5,360 bases of DNA from positions 1 to 5,360 of the forward strand of contig JBFXEO010000205.1 in assembly GCA_050180015.1 (NCBI GenBank), given 5' to 3'. A program made the translations under genes and the position numbers. Below the pieces are notes generated by a model, which searched no databases, was not told where the DNA came from, and saw only the letters and a list, made by a program, of their open reading frames with translations. Shown piece by piece: positions 1-5,360 of the stretch. Numbering within the stretch: the first letter of the stretch is position 1; each line of letters begins with the position of its first letter. This stretch comes from JBFXEO01 sp050180015. Lineage in GTDB: Bacteria > Bacteroidota > Bacteroidia > Bacteroidales > Tenuifilaceae.

Positions 1-586
1 TTACACCCCCCAAGTACCTAATTGGCGGTGCAGTTTTGGTTAAAAGCCCACCATTACTAGCTAAAACTACACCGGTGCGGATTAGCAAAACACGTGATGA
101 ATTTGCAGCAACCAGTGCTTCGTTTTCCCATTCACGTACCAAATCCGATAAAAAACCTTTCCCTGAAGGTGAATTCTCTGTTTGAATAACATTAGTATTG
201 AACGGATATATCCCCACTGCCGATGCTTGAACGAGAACCTTAGGAGGATGTAAACTGTTAGTAACCGCTTGCGCCAAAGCTCGAGTTGACTGAATTCGAC
301 TCTCAACAATCATCCTTTTGTTTCGCTCTGTCCAGAGTGAAGCAATGCTATAACCGGCAAGATTGATAAGAACCTCCGATCTACCAACCAGTTCCACCAG
401 ACTTTTATCAGTTTTACCGCTCCAGTAAATAAATTCAACGTTTGAATCTGCACTAAAACCTTTCGATGGATTTCGTGTAAGCACTTTTACCCTATAGCCA
501 TTGCTAACAAGAAATGGCACCAGCCAACTCCCAATTAGGCCAGTTCCCCCTGCTACTAAAACAATTTTTCTTTCCGTTGGTTCCAT
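1..586 (-). CDS. YfcH/TIGR01777-family NAD(P)-binding epimerase-like protein, N-terminal part (3' end outside window)
   Basis: Translating the minus strand from the ATG at 586-584 gives 195 uninterrupted residues that run off the left edge. An in-frame TGA lies two codons upstream, so this is the first possible ATG. The N-terminus has the Rossmann dinucleotide motif GGTGLIG (residues 13-19), then TRNP (37-40), NLAG (75-78), SAVGIYP (122-128, holding the Ser and Tyr typical of this fold) and RTGVVLASNGG (170-180). This order matches the extended short-chain dehydrogenase group that includes E. coli YfcH. That family is about 300 residues long, so roughly the last third is missing. It is expected to be a soluble cytoplasmic oxidoreductase or epimerase-like protein; the substrate is not established for the family. 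The closest upstream gene is the TonB-dependent receptor, 247 bp away, so co-transcription is doubtful. Family assignment is firm; the biochemical role is open. Confidence 0.9.
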   Translation of the reverse strand, partial: MEPTERKIVLVAGGTGLIGSWLVPFLVSNGYRVKVLTRNPSKGFSADSNVEFIYWSGKTDKSLVELVGRSEVLINLAGYSIASLWTERNKRMIVESRIQSTRALAQAVTNSLHPPKVLVQASAVGIYPFNTNVIQTENSPSGKGFLSDLVREWENEALVAANSSRVLLIRTGVVLASNGGLLTKTAPPIRYLGGV

Positions 587-833
587 TCTTCAAAGTGTAT
601 GTGAATTGTATCATGTTTTGCCATTTTCGTCACAATATAGCTGCAACAATCTCTTGCTACTTTACCATAAAAACTTTAACTCATAAATTCACTTAAAAAA
701 TTTATTCATGAATGTACTTTTAGTATTGTTTACATTCTCATCAATTCGGATATTGGTTTAACATTGATTCTCCCTTAATAATAATACATATCGTTATAGT
801 AAAAATAACTTTCCCCTCATTGCCTTACAACTT
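587..833. other. AT-rich intergenic spacer
   Basis: This spacer separates two minus-strand genes and should hold the promoter of the YfcH-like gene and the 3' end of the receptor transcript. I see no credible open reading frame on either strand. A 10-bp palindrome, ATTCATGAAT, sits at 704-713. I found no GC-rich hairpin followed by a T-run and no clean match to the Bacteroidota promoter pair (TTG, then TAnnTTTG), so neither a terminator nor a promoter is called. Confidence 0.7.
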
Positions 834-3239
834 TTAGAATTCCATAATAAAGCCAACTGTTGGCAATATTGTACCACCGCCCGAACCCTTAATCGTTTTA
901 AATAAGTATCGGTCTGTATCGTTGGGGTTAACCACAGGGTCACCGTAAGCATCGGTAATAACTGTGTATAAAGGTGGCCTATCACCCTTAAAATTGTAAA
1001 CATTCTGTATGTCGATATAAAAGTTAAGCATCCATTTGTTAAAAAAATAGATCTTATCGATACGAATATCAAGTTGGTGAAATGATGTTAACCTTTTACT
1101 ATTGAACAAGGAGTAATCGAGTAAGGGTTGACGTTGAACATCCCAAACGTTTACTAGGAACGATGTATTCAGGTCGTATGGAGTATAAGGTGGGCCTCCA
1201 ACAAAACGCCACTTAAAACCAAAACTCCAGCCTTTACCAAAGTATCGGGTAGCAGTTGTTGTAATCAAATAACGATTGTCCCAAGATGTTGGTATCCATC
1301 TGTCCGATGGAGTTAAATCGCTATTTAAAGCACTTGTTTCGCTTCGAACAAGGGTGAAAGAAAATAAAGTATTAAAACCTAACAGTTTTTTGCTACGATA
1401 AAGGAATTCTACCCCAAAAGCTCTGTTTTTACCTGTTGATACGAGAGGTTCATCGCCAAAAGTTCCATAGTCGGCACTTTTGCTTGAAATGGAAACGGAA
1501 TCGTTAAGTGATACAGGATATTTATCGTAGAGTTTTAGGAAACCTTCAACCGTAAACTGGCTCATATCGTTAGGTTGCCATTCAAAACCAGCCGTAAGCT
1601 GATCCGACTGGATATAGGTAATGCCATTCACCTTATTAACTTTGGTACCCAAAGAGTCGGCAAAACCCAAAGCAGTGTAAGGGGGAAGCTGGTAGTACCT
1701 ACCCACATTTACATTCAGAAAAATAGCCTCAGCTGCCTTGTATGATAGCGACAAGCGTGGGCTAATCTGCCTTAACAAGTTGTTCATTTCTGATGAGTAA
1801 CTATTCGCATCAGCTCTTACCCCTAATGAAAGGGTAAGGTTTTTGAGTACAGCTCGATTCACCTGCCCAAAAACACTCCACTTAAACAAATCCATATCGG
1901 TTTCATAGGCATCGGGGGTATAAGTTGAGCCAACAAATTTAGCTCTAAAGGTAGAATTATAGTAGCGTGCGTATTCAAATCCTATACCATAGTTAACATT
2001 GAAGTTACTGATTGTTAAATCGTTTTCATAGCGTAACTTGTTTTCGGCTTCCCATGAAGTATAATCGAGAAGTTTAGGAAGGCTATTGTCGTTGTTTGTA
2101 AATTTAAACTGTCGATTATTGAGCATATTTCTACTTAACACCAGCGTACGATAACCATTACTGGAAAAATGTTTAAATACGGTGCCTATTGTGTAGTTCC
2201 ATTGCGTGTTAACAGGAAGATACCCGAGAATGTATCGCTGGTACTCATCCGGGTTTTTCAAACCTAAATTCAACTCAAACTCATCTATAGCACCAAGCCC
2301 GATTATGGTCAACTCATTTTTTGTATCAATTTTGGTTTTGGATTTAAACTGAAAATCGTTATAGTTAGGCAAAAAAGGAAGCTCTAACGCATTGAAAAGT
2401 AATTGAAGGTATGAACGTCGTGCCGAAAAGATCAAAGAAGTGTTATTGCTAATAGGGCCGTCGAAAGTAAGCGCTAAATCTGAAGCTCCTACTGCAGTTT
2501 TAACTATAAAACGTTCGTTATTCCCATCAACCTGACGGAAATCGAGAACAGAGCTAAGCGCATTTCCCTTTGAAGTTGGAAAAGCTCCAGAGTAAAAATT
2601 AACCTCCCTGACAAAATCGATGTTTATAATACCGATGGGACCTCCCGATGATCCTTGGGTTGCAAAGTGATTTAAATTTGGGATTTCAACTCCATCCAGG
2701 TAAAACCTATTCTCGTTTGGACCCCCACCCCTAACAATAACATCGTTACGATATGCCAACGAGGTAGCTACTCCCGGCAACGATTGAATCACACGGCTAA
2801 TATCGCGATTTCCCCCAGGGGATAGCTCAATCTCATCGATTCCTAAACGCCGTAACGAAAGGGGAGCCTCTTCGCTTCGCCTAAAAGGCGAAGCCTTAAC
2901 AACAATTCCTTCAATTTCTATTGGAGTTTCAACTAAGGGTATGTTGAAGTAAACATTCTTTGAGTGGGAGAGCATTACAGCCTCAGTTACATATGGCTTA
3001 TAACCAATTGCTGACACACGCAGCTCAACCCACCCTGGCTCAAGCCCTACAATAAAAAAATTCCCATCAATATCAGTCGTAGTACCCAGGTTTTTATCAA
3101 CAACTATTACGGTTGCGAAAGGTATAGGCTCGTTACTCTGTCCATCGAAAACCCGCCCTTTTACCACTCCTTTTTCTTGCGCCGACAAGTTGTGTAAAAC
3201 TGACAACAACAGCAGTAAATAGAATAATCTTTGTAACAT
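834..3239 (-). CDS. TonB-dependent outer membrane receptor with N-terminal carboxypeptidase-regulatory-like domain
   Basis: This complete 801-residue protein ends in TAA. The ATG at 3239 is supported by an in-frame TGA two codons upstream and by the signal peptide directly after it: a Leu-rich core at residues 5-16 and likely cleavage after LSA (20/21). There is no lipobox Cys. Residues 24-100 match the carboxypeptidase-D regulatory-like beta-sandwich (GRVFDGQSNEPIPFATV, then TDIDGNF and a GY near 79-80). A TonB-box-like stretch (EGIVVKAS, 110-117) follows, then the plug domain at about 120-235, with VIVRGGGPNENRFYLDGVEI (167-186) as its signature. The rest is the beta-barrel, alternating strands and polar loops and ending in the C-terminal Phe expected of BAM-assembled proteins. 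Such proteins take up ligands across the outer membrane using TonB-ExbBD energy. No SusD-like gene is adjacent, so a SusC glycan role is not supported; the ligand (siderophore, cofactor, peptide or other) cannot be told. Family call is very secure. Confidence 0.97.
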   Translation of the reverse strand: MLQRLFYLLLLLSVLHNLSAQEKGVVKGRVFDGQSNEPIPFATVIVVDKNLGTTTDIDGNFFIVGLEPGWVELRVSAIGYKPYVTEAVMLSHSKNVYFNIPLVETPIEIEGIVVKASPFRRSEEAPLSLRRLGIDEIELSPGGNRDISRVIQSLPGVATSLAYRNDVIVRGGGPNENRFYLDGVEIPNLNHFATQGSSGGPIGIINIDFVREVNFYSGAFPTSKGNALSSVLDFRQVDGNNERFIVKTAVGASDLALTFDGPISNNTSLIFSARRSYLQLLFNALELPFLPNYNDFQFKSKTKIDTKNELTIIGLGAIDEFELNLGLKNPDEYQRYILGYLPVNTQWNYTIGTVFKHFSSNGYRTLVLSRNMLNNRQFKFTNNDNSLPKLLDYTSWEAENKLRYENDLTISNFNVNYGIGFEYARYYNSTFRAKFVGSTYTPDAYETDMDLFKWSVFGQVNRAVLKNLTLSLGVRADANSYSSEMNNLLRQISPRLSLSYKAAEAIFLNVNVGRYYQLPPYTALGFADSLGTKVNKVNGITYIQSDQLTAGFEWQPNDMSQFTVEGFLKLYDKYPVSLNDSVSISSKSADYGTFGDEPLVSTGKNRAFGVEFLYRSKKLLGFNTLFSFTLVRSETSALNSDLTPSDRWIPTSWDNRYLITTTATRYFGKGWSFGFKWRFVGGPPYTPYDLNTSFLVNVWDVQRQPLLDYSLFNSKRLTSFHQLDIRIDKIYFFNKWMLNFYIDIQNVYNFKGDRPPLYTVITDAYGDPVVNPNDTDRYLFKTIKGSGGGTILPTVGFIMEF
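2874..2894. repeat. 8-bp perfect inverted repeat inside the receptor gene
   Basis: GCTTCGCC (2874-2881) and GGCGAAGC (2887-2894) are perfect inverse complements separated by five bases (TAAAA). The repeat lies in the codons for about residues 115-122, between the TonB-box-like segment and the plug. It is the most GC-rich hairpin noticed in an otherwise AT-rich gene. On the coding strand the loop is TTTTA and no T-run follows, so it does not look like a terminator. It may be a chance result of the Ala-Ser-Pro-Phe-Arg-Arg-Ser codons. Confidence 0.6.
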
Positions 3240-3391
3240 AATTCAACTTTTTTAAATCAACAAATAATTGCTCATTTTGTTTATTTTTATAGCATTTAAA
3301 TACATATATTGAATTGGTATTTTATTTATTTATTATACAGTTTAAACTTTTATGTCAAAATATATTGAACATAGGTAATTAGACTAAGATA

Positions 3392-3448
3392 ATGATTATA
3401 TCGCTGAAATTCAACTATGATTAAATAATCATCCATGATTAATGATTT
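3392..3448. repeat. Cluster of ATGATTA heptamers with inverted symmetry; possible operator
   Basis: ATGATTA occurs at 3392-3398, 3417-3423 and 3435-3441. Its inverse complement TAATCAT is at 3426-3432, and a one-mismatch copy (ATGATTT) is at 3442-3448. The three middle copies alternate in orientation with two-base spacers (AA, then CC), so two overlapping 16-bp inverted repeats share the central copy. The cluster is about 155-210 bp upstream of the receptor start and beyond the end of the tlyA-type gene. The arrangement resembles a multi-site binding region for a dimeric regulator or alternative hairpins. This is inference from symmetry alone; no known operator consensus was recognised. Confidence 0.5.
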
Positions 3449-3500
3449 GTTTTATGTGCCTACAAAATAGCTAAATTACTTCAACTACGCTAAAGCCATA

Positions 3501-3516
3501 GTACCATATTTGGTAC
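3501..3516. repeat. Inverted repeat GTACCA-N4-TGGTAC
   Basis: GTACCATATTTGGTAC has perfect 6-bp arms and a four-base centre. It lies 46 bp past the stop of the minus-strand tlyA-type gene and about 260 bp upstream of the receptor start. As RNA from the minus strand it could form a short hairpin at the tlyA 3' end, but no T-run follows, so an intrinsic terminator is not supported. A regulator site is an alternative. Confidence 0.4.
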
Positions 3517-3561
3517 AACTAAATGTCAGGTTTGACTAAACGAGAGTGATAAATTATATAT

Positions 3562-4361
3562 TTAGTGATTTCTACAACTATTATTCAACTCAAATGCTTT
3601 ACTTACAACATCACCTATGCTGGTGGTTGTCTTAGGCAAACGACAAAAAAGACTCAGATATTCTATATTGTAGCTTTTCCCCTTCAATGGAGCAAAGGTG
3701 ATGCTGTTTAATGAAAAGCCAAGCTCTGCAAAGCATTTTGCAACATTTTCAATTACACCCTCGTGAACTTTTTTGTTCTTTACCAACCCATTCTTACCAA
3801 TGTTCTCCCTGCCTGCCTCGAATTGGGGTTTTATGAGAAGAATAATAATCCCATCGGGTTTGAGGAATTTTACCAGCGAACCGGCAACTTGAGTGATTGA
3901 AATAAACGATACATCGACGGTGATAATATCGACCTGTGCCCCAATTACCGATAATTCAAGAGTGCGAATGTCAGTCTTTTCCAGCGAGCAAACCTGTGGA
4001 TGGTTATGCAGTAATGCATCGAGCTGGTTGGTTCCCACATCAACAGCCCAAACAAACCTTGCCCCATGCTGTAGAGCACAATAGGTAAAGCCACCGGTAG
4101 AGGCTCCAACATCAAGCATCAATTTGTCGGTAAAATCGATACCGAATTCCTCAACGGCTTTCTGAAGTTTCAGAGCACCTTTACTGAAATAATCGTTAGT
4201 TTGTAAAACCTCAACCTTATCGTTATCGAATAACAGAAATGCGGATTTAAGAATGTTTATACCATCACTTTAACCACACCTGATTTAATAAGAGTTTTAG
4301 CCCGTTCGCGCGAGCCGCAAAACCCTTTGTCAACTATGTATAAATCAAGCCTAACCATCAT
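3562..4361 (-). pseudogene. tlyA: TlyA-family rRNA 2'-O-methyltransferase (S4 domain plus FtsJ-like domain), frameshifted
   Basis: The reading frame is split. The first part starts at ATG 4361 (in-frame TAA just before it), encodes 34 residues with the S4 RNA-binding start (RLDLYIVDKG, SRERAKTLIKSGVVKV) and ends at TAA 4259-4257. The second frame resumes from GGT at 4263 with GINILKSAFLLF and runs 233 residues to TAA at 3562. Adding one A near 4265, so that GTGATGG becomes GTGAATGG, joins them as VKVNGINIL, the expected S4 'VNG' motif, and gives 266 residues, normal for TlyA. In the joined numbering the SAM motif LDVGASTGGFT is at 83-93, AVDVG at 106-110, TVDVSF at 148-153 and LLIKPQFEAGRE at 175-186. 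K65, D150, K178 and E234 fit the spacing of the K-D-K-E tetrad of TlyA/FtsJ methyltransferases. TlyA proteins 2'-O-methylate rRNA cytidines in the ribosome. As written, no ATG restarts the second frame before residue 82, after K65. It is either a real pseudogene or a one-base sequence error. Confidence 0.88.
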
Positions 4362-4380
4362 TTAATTCTTTTCTTCAGCT

Positions 4381-4457
4381 TGCATTCTGCATTTTGCATT
4401 GAGCCTTTAACCCTAACGTTCCTCTAACTTCCTCAAACATTACTTTGGGCTGCATTG
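4381..4457. repeat. Degenerate heptamer repeats in the divergent intergenic region
   Basis: Three heptamers of the form TGCATTN lie in tandem at 4381-4387 (TGCATTC), 4388-4394 (TGCATTT) and 4395-4401 (TGCATTG), with a further TGCATTG at 4451-4457, next to a run of nine A at 4458-4466. Between them, TAAC recurs at 4408, 4414 and 4425, and TCTAACTTC (4423-4431) is the exact inverse complement of GAAGTTAGA in the tandem array at the 3' end of the DUF364 gene. The 207-bp region 4362-4568 separates the tlyA-type and DUF364 starts and must hold both promoters, but I could not identify a clean promoter in it. Confidence 0.6.
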
Positions 4458-4568
4458 AAAAAAAAATGAACCAGCTGATGCACATCATTCCTGTGAAGTG
4501 AGTAATTTAGCCGTTCCTAAAGAGCATCAATATTCATCACCATAATATGAACTTTACAAAGTTAAGCC

Positions 4569-5291
4569 ATGCATCCAGAACCCGATATTCTTCAACAACT
4601 TTTTGAAAAAGCAAGCAGCATTTTTTCTTTTGACGAGGCGCAGTTTACCATTGGAACAAGGTATGTTGCAGCGTTAAACAAAAAAGGGCAAATAGGAGTT
4701 TGTGCAACATTAAATACTGTAATCGATAATAAAGCAACTCAATATATCGATTTTACAGACCATAGAAGCAGGGTGATTGCCAATGCTTTTATAAATGCTA
4801 CGCTCAACTATATTCATAAGATTGATGGCCATGGCGATATATTTGATGTGGTTGATTTTAGCCTATTCAAAAACACCGTAATGATTGGTTACTTTGACTC
4901 GCTTGTTCAAAAGTTACAGGGCAAAGGTATTGCTCCCGTTGTATTCGATATCGATCAGCACGAGGCTCCTGTAATGCCCATGGTAAAGCAAAAGGAATAC
5001 CTTTCGCAGGCCCAATGTGTAATTCTTACATCAACCAGCTTAGGCAACAAAACCTTTCAGGGAATAATTGACGCAATTCCACCCAGCTGCTCGGTTTACA
5101 TGTTGGGACCCTCCACTCCCATAGACGACCTGATGTTTACCATACCGCAGGTAAAAGGGTTATTCGGTTCACTATTTCCATTAAATCATGCCGAAACCCT
5201 AAAGCTTATTGCCGAAGGATGCGGCACAAAGGGATTCATGCATAATATGCAGAAGGTTTACAGGATTCAGAAGTTAGAAGTTAGAAGTTAG
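4569..5291 (+). CDS. DUF4213/DUF364 putative heavy-metal-chelation domain protein
   Basis: This encodes a 240-residue soluble protein with no signal peptide or membrane segment. The ATG at 4569 is fixed by an in-frame TAA at 4563-4565, and there is no clear Shine-Dalgarno sequence. Residues 1 to about 90 look like the DUF4213 N-terminal module (FTIGTRYVAALNKKGQIGVC, 26-45). Residues from about 100 form a Rossmann-like DUF364 domain: VMIGYFDSLVQKL (104-116), PVVFDIDQHEAP (123-134), VILTSTSLGNKTFQGIID (151-168), which matches the family's 'TsTL.N.T' signature, and YMLGPSTPIDDLMF (177-190). Members are annotated as putative heavy-metal chelators, often near transporters; a biochemical activity is not established, and no transporter is visible here. 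The only divergent neighbour is the broken tlyA. The last codons (KLEVRS and the TAG) lie inside a 7-bp tandem repeat, so the natural C-terminus may have been altered by repeat growth. The family call is fairly confident; the function is unknown. Confidence 0.88.
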   Translation: MHPEPDILQQLFEKASSIFSFDEAQFTIGTRYVAALNKKGQIGVCATLNTVIDNKATQYIDFTDHRSRVIANAFINATLNYIHKIDGHGDIFDVVDFSLFKNTVMIGYFDSLVQKLQGKGIAPVVFDIDQHEAPVMPMVKQKEYLSQAQCVILTSTSLGNKTFQGIIDAIPPSCSVYMLGPSTPIDDLMFTIPQVKGLFGSLFPLNHAETLKLIAEGCGTKGFMHNMQKVYRIQKLEVRS

Positions 5292-5296
5292 AAGTT
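5269..5296. repeat. Perfect 7-bp tandem repeat (AGAAGTT x4) at the 3' end of the DUF364 gene
   Basis: Four exact head-to-tail AGAAGTT units occupy 28 bases, followed directly by TTTT. Three units overlap the coding sequence and supply residues KLEVRS and the TAG stop; the rest is downstream. The unit length is not a multiple of three, so changes in copy number would change the reading frame and the C-terminal tail. Confidence 0.92.
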
Positions 5297-5302
5297 TTTT
5301 GT

Positions 5303-5360
5303 TCAATTTTTTAAGGTACTTACAAAAATTGCTGTGCATTCATCAGCATCTTTCTGATTA
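5303..5360 (-). CDS. Possible 3' end of a convergent gene (very tentative)
   Basis: On the minus strand, one frame is open for 18 codons from the window edge (about 5359) to a TGA at 5305-5303, reading DADECTAIFVSTLKN near its end. Its composition is plausible for a C-terminus, and a gene convergent with the DUF364 gene would fit the spacing. However, 18 open codons can occur by chance, and no family is recognisable. A weak TGCTG/CAGCA inverted repeat (5330-5334 and 5344-5348) lies within it. Confidence 0.2.
   Translation of the reverse strand, partial: NQKDADECTAIFVSTLKN

Larger units (their letters stand above)
3240..3561. other. Intergenic region upstream of the TonB-dependent receptor
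   Basis: This 322-bp, very AT-rich stretch lies between the stop of the tlyA-type gene and the receptor start, both on the minus strand. No protein-coding frame stands out. It should hold the receptor's promoter and 5' leader. An A-rich leader (AAAAAAG) lies just upstream of the receptor ATG instead of a Shine-Dalgarno sequence, as is common in Bacteroidota. A minus-strand TATATTTTG near 3358-3366 resembles the Bacteroidota -7 box but has the wrong internal spacing and no TTG at the right distance, so it is not called. Two sets of inverted repeats are listed separately. Confidence 0.7.

Noticed and set aside
82..309. 75-codon minus-strand open frame
   Set aside because: It is a frame shadow within the YfcH-like gene, whose own frame carries the Rossmann and family motifs.
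501..696. Two overlapping plus-strand open frames of about 60 codons
   Set aside because: They start inside the antisense of the YfcH-like gene and run into AT-rich spacer; the translations show no domain features.
794..1072. 92-codon minus-strand open frame
   Set aside because: It overlaps the 3' end of the receptor in another frame and resembles no family.
3893..4084. 63-codon plus-strand open frame
   Set aside because: It is antisense to the TlyA methyltransferase domain, whose motifs show the true strand.
4257..4272. Programmed ribosomal frameshift in tlyA
   Set aside because: The overlap region has no slippery heptamer, and TlyA genes are not known to need frameshifting; a one-base deletion or error is simpler.
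4440..4447. TTACTTTG as a Bacteroidota -7 promoter element for the DUF364 gene
   Set aside because: It has one mismatch to TAnnTTTG, and the nearest upstream TTG is about 38 bases away instead of about 20, so support is too weak.
4466..4501. Small 11-codon open frame (MNQLMHIIPVK) after the A-run
   Set aside because: It is too short, has no initiation signal or regulatory context, and such frames are expected by chance.
3240..4568. Search for CRISPR arrays, tRNAs or insertion-sequence ends in the intergenic regions
   Set aside because: The repeats are only 7-9 bp, with no spacer regularity, cloverleaf, transposase or target-site duplication.
5330..5348. TGCTG/CAGCA hairpin followed on the minus strand by a short T-run, as a terminator
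   Set aside because: A 5-bp stem with a nine-base loop is too weak, and it is on the wrong strand to terminate the DUF364 transcript.

Overview
The window looks like ordinary chromosome of a Bacteroidota (Bacteroidetes) bacterium. The evidence is an 801-residue TonB-dependent outer membrane receptor that begins with a carboxypeptidase-regulatory-like domain (an architecture typical of that phylum), AT-rich intergenic DNA, and starts without clear Shine-Dalgarno sequences. The genus cannot be named from sequence alone; an environmental Bacteroidales or Marinilabiliales type is a guess.

Layout, left to right. 1-586 (minus) is the N-terminal 195 residues of a YfcH/TIGR01777-type NAD(P)-binding sugar-nucleotide-epimerase-like protein, cut by the window edge. 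587-833 is AT-rich spacer. 834-3239 (minus) is the complete TonB-dependent receptor. 3240-3561 is AT-rich DNA upstream of the receptor; it carries a cluster of ATGATTA heptamers arranged as inverted repeats and a separate GTACCA/TGGTAC inverted repeat. 3562-4361 (minus) is a tlyA-type rRNA 2'-O-methyltransferase gene broken by an apparent one-base deletion in its S4 domain. 4362-4568 is a divergent intergenic region with degenerate heptamer repeats. 4569-5291 (plus) is a DUF4213/DUF364 putative heavy-metal-chelation protein whose last six codons and stop lie in a perfect 7-bp tandem repeat. The last 58 bases could hold the 3' end of a convergent minus-strand gene, but this is weak.

The genes do not form an obvious pathway. 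The three minus-strand genes are separated by 247 and 322 bp and are probably transcribed independently. The receptor has no SusD-type partner in view, so its substrate is unknown. I found no mobile element, CRISPR array, tRNA, rRNA or phage gene, and no convincing new multi-gene system. The most notable points are the tlyA frameshift, the ATGATTA array upstream of the receptor, and the heptamer repeats at both ends of the DUF364 gene.
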